From Cyclospora cayetanensis (taxonomy: Eukaryota > Apicomplexa > Conoidasida > Eucoccidiorida > Eimeriidae): a stretch of DNA of 64,000 bases. Under the pieces are notes generated by a model that searched no databases, had not been told where the DNA came from, and saw nothing but the letters and a program-made list of their open reading frames with translations. A program made the translations under genes and the position numbers. Positions 57,919 through 64,000 of this stretch are shown here, one piece after another. Within the stretch, counting starts at the first letter, position 1. Each line of letters starts with the position of its first letter. The stretch covers positions 62,001 through 126,000 of the forward strand of contig NW_020312769.1 of the NCBI RefSeq assembly GCF_002999335.1, read 5' to 3'.

Positions 57919-59352
57919 AGGGCACAGAAAGGCTCGTCTGCTTGCCTGAACCGCCCAATTAAGTCAGTGCTGGCTTTTCGGGGTGCCGCAATGCGAAAAG
58001 TTTGGCAGTTTCAAGCTACTGTACAGAAATAGGCGGAAGCTTTGTGTGGGGAAAACTGTTTTGCCTGCGTTGAAGCCTTTTGCTGCATCTGCGAAAGAGC
58101 CCGATCTGGCTCCTCTGCTGAGAAGGCTCACTGAGGAAACAGGGTCGCACTATCGCCCTGCACAGTGCATCTTGTATTCTGCAGGAAAAATGAAATCCTC
58201 ATATGCCTGTGTAGCGTGGCCTTTCACCACTGACTGCTCCCAACACCCGATACTACCTTAACATTTAGAGCGATATGACGCCGCATAGAAACAACATCAA
58301 AGAAGTATTTCCTCTTGTGGGATCGAATCGATAGCTCTTGGTGGGGTTTTAACCATGGTGCACTAAATAATCTGCAAATACATGTAACCACGCTAAAACA
58401 TACTGACGGCCATTGCAACACAGCGCACTCCAACAGGCAGAATGCAGTGTTTAGGTGATTTCGTGATACGGGCTGGTTCACATCCAGTTAGGGCTAAAGC
58501 TTGCAGTTTGTGCCCCCATTCGAATGCATGATACTTGTCTGAAAAAATGAAGTGTAGAATTTGTGGGCTTAACTTTTGAACATCAATCTGAACTGCAAAA
58601 CCATTTGCCAGGCCTTCTTCCTGCCAAAGCCTTGATGGCAGGGCCAAAAACCGTCATCTTGCAGAGGGCGCAGGCAGGGGAGTAAATCTTCGGCTTTGGA
58701 GCCCACAATTCAGCCTTTTTTGTCAAACCAAGTTATGTAAATGTGTTGTGCGTCGTGACTCCGCTCTCTGCTTTGTAAGGCTACTGCGCTAAACTGTTGG
58801 GTGTACACCGAGTGCAGACCTGCATGTCCAGCGTTGCATCACTATTATCTACCAGATGGCACCTTGGTGCTATTAAGACGCAAGCGCATCAGACACTACA
58901 CAACCACTGCGTGGACGCGTCAAAGACCACAAAGGCTCGACTTTGGCAAAATGTGATAACTCGTGCGAGTGGCGCCGCGCGCCTAACAAGAGACAAATGC
59001 CTAGCTCGTGTGCACTCCCATCTGCACTCGACTTTACGCTCGCTATAATTCTTTCAAGTGTCAGCAGTACAACCCAACGAGAGAGCCATAGCGTACATGC
59101 AACCCATGTATTGGCAGTGGATGCCTCTGCCATGGACAAATGCTTTCTAATTTCGCAGTTTTTGTTTGTGTTTTGGTTGGAAAATTGCAATGAACAAAGA
59201 ACCTAGGATTTTCTCCCGCTGGATAGCTGCAATATTGACTATACGCGAGACGGACGAGTGAAGTTTACGTGGTTCAGCTGGAGAAGTCCAATAATAACTC
59301 CGAACAGACCTGAAAAGGGGCGCGCATCCCATCCCACAACACCCGAGAGAAG
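57919..59352. other. Convergent spacer
   Basis: The 3' flank of alveolin and the region beyond the V-ATPase c'' model. The true last exon of the c'' gene could lie in the right part. Otherwise nothing is supported. Confidence 0.4.
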
Positions 59353-60772
59353 CTAAAGGCACTCACAAGGCCAGTTACATAGCCTACATGCATCTTGCTG
59401 TAAATATACACGACAGTCAAACTCGACATTCCTTCTCTCATTCAATTTCAGAAATATTCTGTATCGGGCCTCAAGGTGGGAAAGCTGTCTGGGATCAGGT
59501 TGAAGAATGCATTCAAAGAGCCCTACACTCGTTATGAGCAAATGAGTATCAAGACAACCGCGCGTACCAAGAGCCGATGCGAAAATCTCCACAATGAGCA
59601 TCTTGACGAAAATTTCTGGTCTCTGAGCATCGCCTAAAGCGGCTCCGCTACCCGCCACCCCGACGGAAATCCTGCAATACAAAATATAGTGCGGGAATCT
59701 TCGAACCGCAAATAAAACATCGACCAGATTCTATACCATACCATCTTTTGCGTCCCCACAGGTAATGAGCTTTAACCCAGCAGACAAGAGAAGCAAGAAG
59801 AAACTTCATGAGTGGCTTGCTACTGCTGTAGTCTACTGGTCAAAGCCAACAATAAATGCAGATAAACAGCAACCGTGTGTCTCACCCAGAAAAAACGTTT
59901 GATAGGCCTACAGTAAGACCAGTCGCTAGGAGACCCCATCCAGCCACAATGGCATCCGCTTGCCACTTCTGAGCGCACACATAAGACACTCTAGCTCCTG
60001 GTGCACGCAGCAACATACCTGGGAGACAATGAGTTTTCGCTCTTCAGGAAACGAAACGTAGGGAAGCACTTATATACGCTTGAATTAACTTGGTAGAAAA
60101 ATACGTAGCGCATTTCTGAATCAGCCGCGCCAGCAGCACGAAGCGCTTACTTCAACTTTGGTAGTTTCTATCATGCTTTGGATAAAGTCTGGAGGAACGC
60201 CATCAAGCTTACCTGAGGAAAATCGGCGCAGTTACAATCTCCACATGAGGTTTTACACAGTAAATCCATGTTGCGATAATGATAATACGGCAGGATTGTG
60301 GTCAGAGGGTACAAATACACCGGCAGGCGGCGATAACCATCGACCTACTAGCAATCAGAATCGCAATGATAACGCCGTATATTGCAGTTGCCTCACAGAA
60401 GATAACGGACACCAGATTCTTGGAGCGTATCCGTGGAGACTTTACTGCAGCACCTAAAAGGCTGCTTCCTGTTATGAAGATTCCCCTGAAGTCACAAACC
60501 CCAGGCGCCCGCGTTGCACGGTCTCACCACGTTGGGCGGTCAGAGACCAACCGACCCCCTCCTATCCTTACTTTAAAATGCACTGTTGAAGTCGCCAAAA
60601 GGAACTAAATATAGCGCTAGTCTGTGGATATCCAGGCTACTCACCATGCAGCTCCAATGGCTGAGAGCCCCAAAGCAAGCGCAACTCCAACAGCTCCCCA
60701 TGCAACAGGGGGAATATCACGAATTACGTCCCCCCATCCGGTGTAAGAAAGCGCTGTTGCCGACGGAGTCAT
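59353..60772 (-). CDS. V-type ATPase proteolipid subunit c''
   Basis: Exons 60772-60645, 60485-60349, 60212-60151, 59968-59886 and 59671-59568 join in frame for about 171 residues. A final exon ending at 59353 is uncertain. The protein matches Vma16/ATP6V0B rather than subunit c: [20 protein letters not shown], then [20 protein letters not shown], with the proton-carrying Glu74 in FCEATAIYG, then [19 protein letters not shown] and [29 protein letters not shown]. The subunit is part of the membrane rotor that moves protons into acidic organelles. After EIFASALG the family continues GLFGVI to complete the last helix. Here the only in-frame acceptor found (59527 region) gives [13 protein letters not shown], losing the hydrophobic end, so the last junction is suspect. 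Confidence 0.85.
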
Positions 60773-61335
60773 CCTCAAGCGCCACTATCGCTGCCAAGGA
60801 GTGAAGAGTTGCGGCGGCAGGCCCGAATTGTGAGCATCAAACGAAAGCAGTAAGCAGGAGACAGGTGCCGCCCAAGGATGAAGCGGCCTAAGCAGCTGCT
60901 AAAGCACATACGAAACCAATGCGCTCTTGGATAAAGGCAAAACTTAGTACCAGAGTGCGATGTTCAAATGCGTGACGCCTCCGCTTCGCTGGCGCTATTC
61001 AAGCCTCAAGAAACGCGCACACCAGCACTGAGCACCAGCTAGTAACTCCTCGAGATGTGCAGGTCTCAGCAGCAATATGGAGTTCGTGAAACGGGAATGT
61101 CGACGTTGCAGTCAAACGTTATATATGCAGTGTAATTCTCTTCGCATGCAGGGCTACCGGGGCTGATAGTACCCTTCTCTAGAGCTGGAACAACGTGTGT
61201 CACACACCACTATCCATTGATCCCTCCTAGATGTCAATAAGGTTGAACAAGAGCTCAAATGCTAAATTACGTGCACAGGACGATAGTTCGAGCGCTCATA
61301 GCGAATGAGATACTTAGGCTCTCTGTCGCTGGCAG
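60773..61335. other. Upstream region of V-ATPase c'' and of the tRNA
   Basis: This holds the minus-strand c'' promoter. No gene is seen. Confidence 0.4.
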
Positions 61336-61408
61336 TCCCATATAGTCTAGGTGGTTAGGATACTCGGCTTTCACCCGAGCGACCCGGGTTCGAGTCCCGG
61401 TGTGGGAA
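61336..61408 (+). tRNA. tRNA-Glu (anticodon UUC)
   Basis: Cloverleaf of 73 bases. The acceptor arm TCCCATA pairs with TGTGGGA (one G-T pair) with discriminator A. The D arm contains AGGTGGTTAGGA. The anticodon stem CTCGG/CCGAG encloses the loop CTTTCAC, giving anticodon TTC. The T arm is CCGGGTTCGAGTCCCGG. No intron. T-runs follow at 61412-61415 and 61423-61427, the latter a likely RNA polymerase III terminator. Box A and box B are internal as usual. Confidence 0.98.
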
Positions 61409-64000
61409 GGATTTTAGGGTGCTTTTTCGATTCTGGATTATTTTGGCTTCTTGTTCAGCAGGATAATGGCGATAATGCATAGAAAAATAAGGCTTTTTTC
61501 CTGCTACACTAGGAATTTCACCCTTTTCTCCTCAGGATGTATGCAATGGAATATACACTCCGATCATTCCTGGAAGCTGTGCAGTTCGGCGTGACCTAGT
61601 CTTCTTTTCCCTGCTTTTAAAAGCTGCAAAAGCCTTCCATGACCAAAAGATATTAAGAGAGAGCCGGGTGTGGGTGTTGCTCAGAATAGGTATTATTAGC
61701 CAAGGGTATGGGCGTTGGGATGTTGAAGAGGCCCTACTAGGCCCAGTCGGATCCCAACAGACGCCGCTGCTGCAGTGTGGAAAACTACTGCAGCGGGCTC
61801 ACATATACGTACGCACTTTCTATCACACCAGTTATAATTAACTAAGAACCAGGAAGAACTCACTATTTGGACTGGCTCGTGGCGAAACTCATATGCTGTA
61901 GAGCAGCGTTTGCTCAATGCGATAAAAATCAAGGTTGTGTGCGTGTGCAGTAGGTGCCATGTGCAACTAACTGTGAATGCTTGGCAGCCTCAAAGGGTGA
62001 AGCAACGAGCGACTGAGCTGTTTCTCCCCCCATGTGTTATGACCCTGAGGGGCCAGACCAGGGAAATGGAGGAGCTCCACTGGAAGAACTTAACCCAGCT
62101 TTCTACTAGGTTTGTGTTAACATAGATAAAGTGCCTTCCTAGGGAAATCTTAGAGGGAGCCTTTCGCGTGGAGGTAGCGCTTAGTGCGATGCTGCAGTTC
62201 TGTAGTGAACTAACAGTACACTCGCCCCTTCAGCTGCATTCTTCGCATCTAAAGGTGCATTTTAAGCACTACCACCTAAAGAACTAGGGTCCCTGCTCGC
62301 CCATAGTCTATCAGGGCCCTCGACTACTACTAGAAACCAATCAGCGCTTCAAGAGAACAGATAGTTCTATGTAAATAGTATTTGAACGGCGTTTCAGGAA
62401 GCTTTAGCAGAGTTATCATCGAGTCTGGTATCTCCACACGTGCACAATTAACCCCTTTCTGATGCCCTTGCCGTCCCGGTGTGTTGAAGACACTCGGTCC
62501 AACACCAGAATCAATCAGTGAGCGCCATTCTAAGAATAGGTTGCCGCTGGCGGCCAAGGTCTGCGAATGGAGGTAATAGGATAGCACAAAAGGTAGCTGG
62601 CCGACAGCTGTGGCAGCTGTTTGGTATGCAGTCAAGTCTCGGAGAGCCTTTTGATAAACCCCAGGGCTTATGCGGATTCGAACAACAGCAGCTACAGGTA
62701 ACGTCGCTGCGCCCTACAGGCGATCCAAATATTCGCACCTAGTTGCTCATAGCCAATTGCGCACCGGCATATTGAGCTAAGGCTGCTTTAACACAGAGCA
62801 CATGCGACAAGCTACCGCAAAAAAGTCGTTTTAAAAATATTTTCTGATTAAAAACATTTAGTGTAGTAGAAAGTGCCCATGCGTAGCTTGTTCAATTATC
62901 AAGACAAAAGCGACTTCCCTGGGCAATTAAGCTCGGTACTAAGTCTAGTATTCTGCAAACTCACAGAGCCCTTCAGAACTCTTTTCTGAAAATTTCCTAT
63001 GCATCTCTGCTCTCAGGCACTGCTTCTTACCAAGAATCCTATATCTTGTTTGATGTGCGTAGGAACTTCCTTAGTCTGTTCCTTGGATACACCCGCCGTG
63101 ACTTCGCACACGCAAATAAGTTTTGCTAAGGCAAAAACACGTTATAGTTTTGCTTGTACTTTGCTCATTCCATGAGTTTTACACTGTGCGGAAGTTCGCT
63201 GCACTCTGCACTGGTAGAACGAGGAGAATACGGCCCGGACACAGTTGACTTCACAGCATGCAGTAAAAGTTGCAACTGTAATGAAGCAACAGCTCTCAAA
63301 TATTGGGAGAGGCTTTGCCTGCAACACCCCGTTGCTTATCTTCAAGGACGGTCTTGGCCATATTCCGCAGAAATGCGCAAATCATAGGGCTGTGGTATAC
63401 ATCGAAACAGTACCCCGGCATTAGCGGCTACGATAGATACAATTCAGTGTATTCATCCACAGTATCCACAGCAAGTTTGAACTCAATACTAGAATTCAGG
63501 TTTGATTTTAAACCTACTACCCCAAACATTCACATGGAGCCTGTTTACGCAGGAACAAACAGAGAGAAAGACATCATAGAACGGCTGATCCAATAGCCTG
63601 CAGGTAAAGCTGCGACTATAGCACTCCAGTTGATTTAGTTGTTGGGAGAGACTCTTCATTGGAGTCAGCACAAACTTATTTATTAGTTATTAAGTGTCCT
63701 TTGAAATTTCCCCTTCCTTTCACTGCCCTCGCCCTGAGGGCTACGACATGAGATGCGAATAACAGCATAGTTGTGCGTTTCTGCACCCTCTAGGCACTCC
63801 GAGCAACTAGAGCTAGTAGCACATAGCATGTGTCCCCTATACACACTGTAGTGAGACGATGTAACCTGCAATAAGTAAGATACACGGATAAATATGTACT
63901 ATTTTTGGATAAGATATATCTGGTGTAGTAAAGAGGTTCTGAGATGTAGCTTAGCCTGCTATGTTTTTTTCTCTGCCATCTCGAAACACCCCCTGGTGTT
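61409..64000. other. 2.6 kb terminal spacer
   Basis: No coding signal beyond short frames on both strands, AT-rich toward the right end. It may contain exons of a gene that continues outside the window, but none could be supported. Confidence 0.45.

Noticed and set aside
61409..64000. Several 60-100 codon frames near the right edge as exons of a truncated gene
   Set aside because: None could be joined by splice signals or matched to a family. They are left as spacer.

Overview
The window is nuclear DNA from an apicomplexan parasite, most likely an eimeriid coccidian (Eimeria or Cyclospora type). The evidence is: intron-rich genes with GT-AG junctions; an alveolin of the inner membrane complex; a multidomain LCCL/SRCR/PLAT adhesion protein of the CCp/LAP family, which is known from apicomplexans; an HCF101-type Fe-S scaffold; and CAG/AGC-driven Ser and Gln runs, a habit of Eimeria coding sequence. 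The genus is inference. No mobile element, virus, CRISPR array or bacterial operon structure is visible.

Layout, left to right: nucleotide-sugar transporter (minus, 0.9-2.1 kb); small mitochondrial-type membrane protein (plus, 2.6-3.4 kb); a 22-exon CCp3/LAP1-like gene (minus, 4.1-9.6 kb); ribosomal protein eL32 (minus, 10.2-10.8 kb); a 5.8 kb stretch with no recognisable gene; U2 snRNA (plus, 16.6 kb); CDP-alcohol phosphotransferase (minus, 17.6-19.4 kb); a bL36-type organellar ribosomal protein (plus, 20.2-21.0 kb); nucleoside phosphorylase with a long serine-rich N-terminus (minus, 21.7-24.9 kb); a 4.4 kb desert; CaMKK-like protein kinase (plus, 30.0-32.5 kb); UPF0145/YbjQ protein (minus, 34.6-35.5 kb); Rab3GAP catalytic subunit (plus, 38.5-43.6 kb); HCF101-like Fe-S P-loop ATPase (minus, 45.9-49.5 kb); an unrecognised coiled-coil protein (plus, 50.6-53.4 kb); alveolin (plus, 56.7-57.9 kb); V-ATPase c'' proteolipid (minus, 59.4-60.8 kb); and tRNA-Glu(UUC) at 61.3 kb.

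Most genes are independent monocistronic units on mixed strands, separated by AT-richer spacers. Functional themes are secretion and membrane traffic (sugar transporter, Rab3GAP, V-ATPase, CCp3), lipid synthesis, translation (eL32, bL36, tRNA), Fe-S assembly, splicing (U2) and the parasite pellicle (alveolin). Exon models were built by hand. Each junction was chosen so that reading frame, GT-AG ends and family motifs agree. The sums of exon lengths are all multiples of three, but individual junctions remain predictions. Several further exon-like segments without a recognisable family are listed at low confidence.
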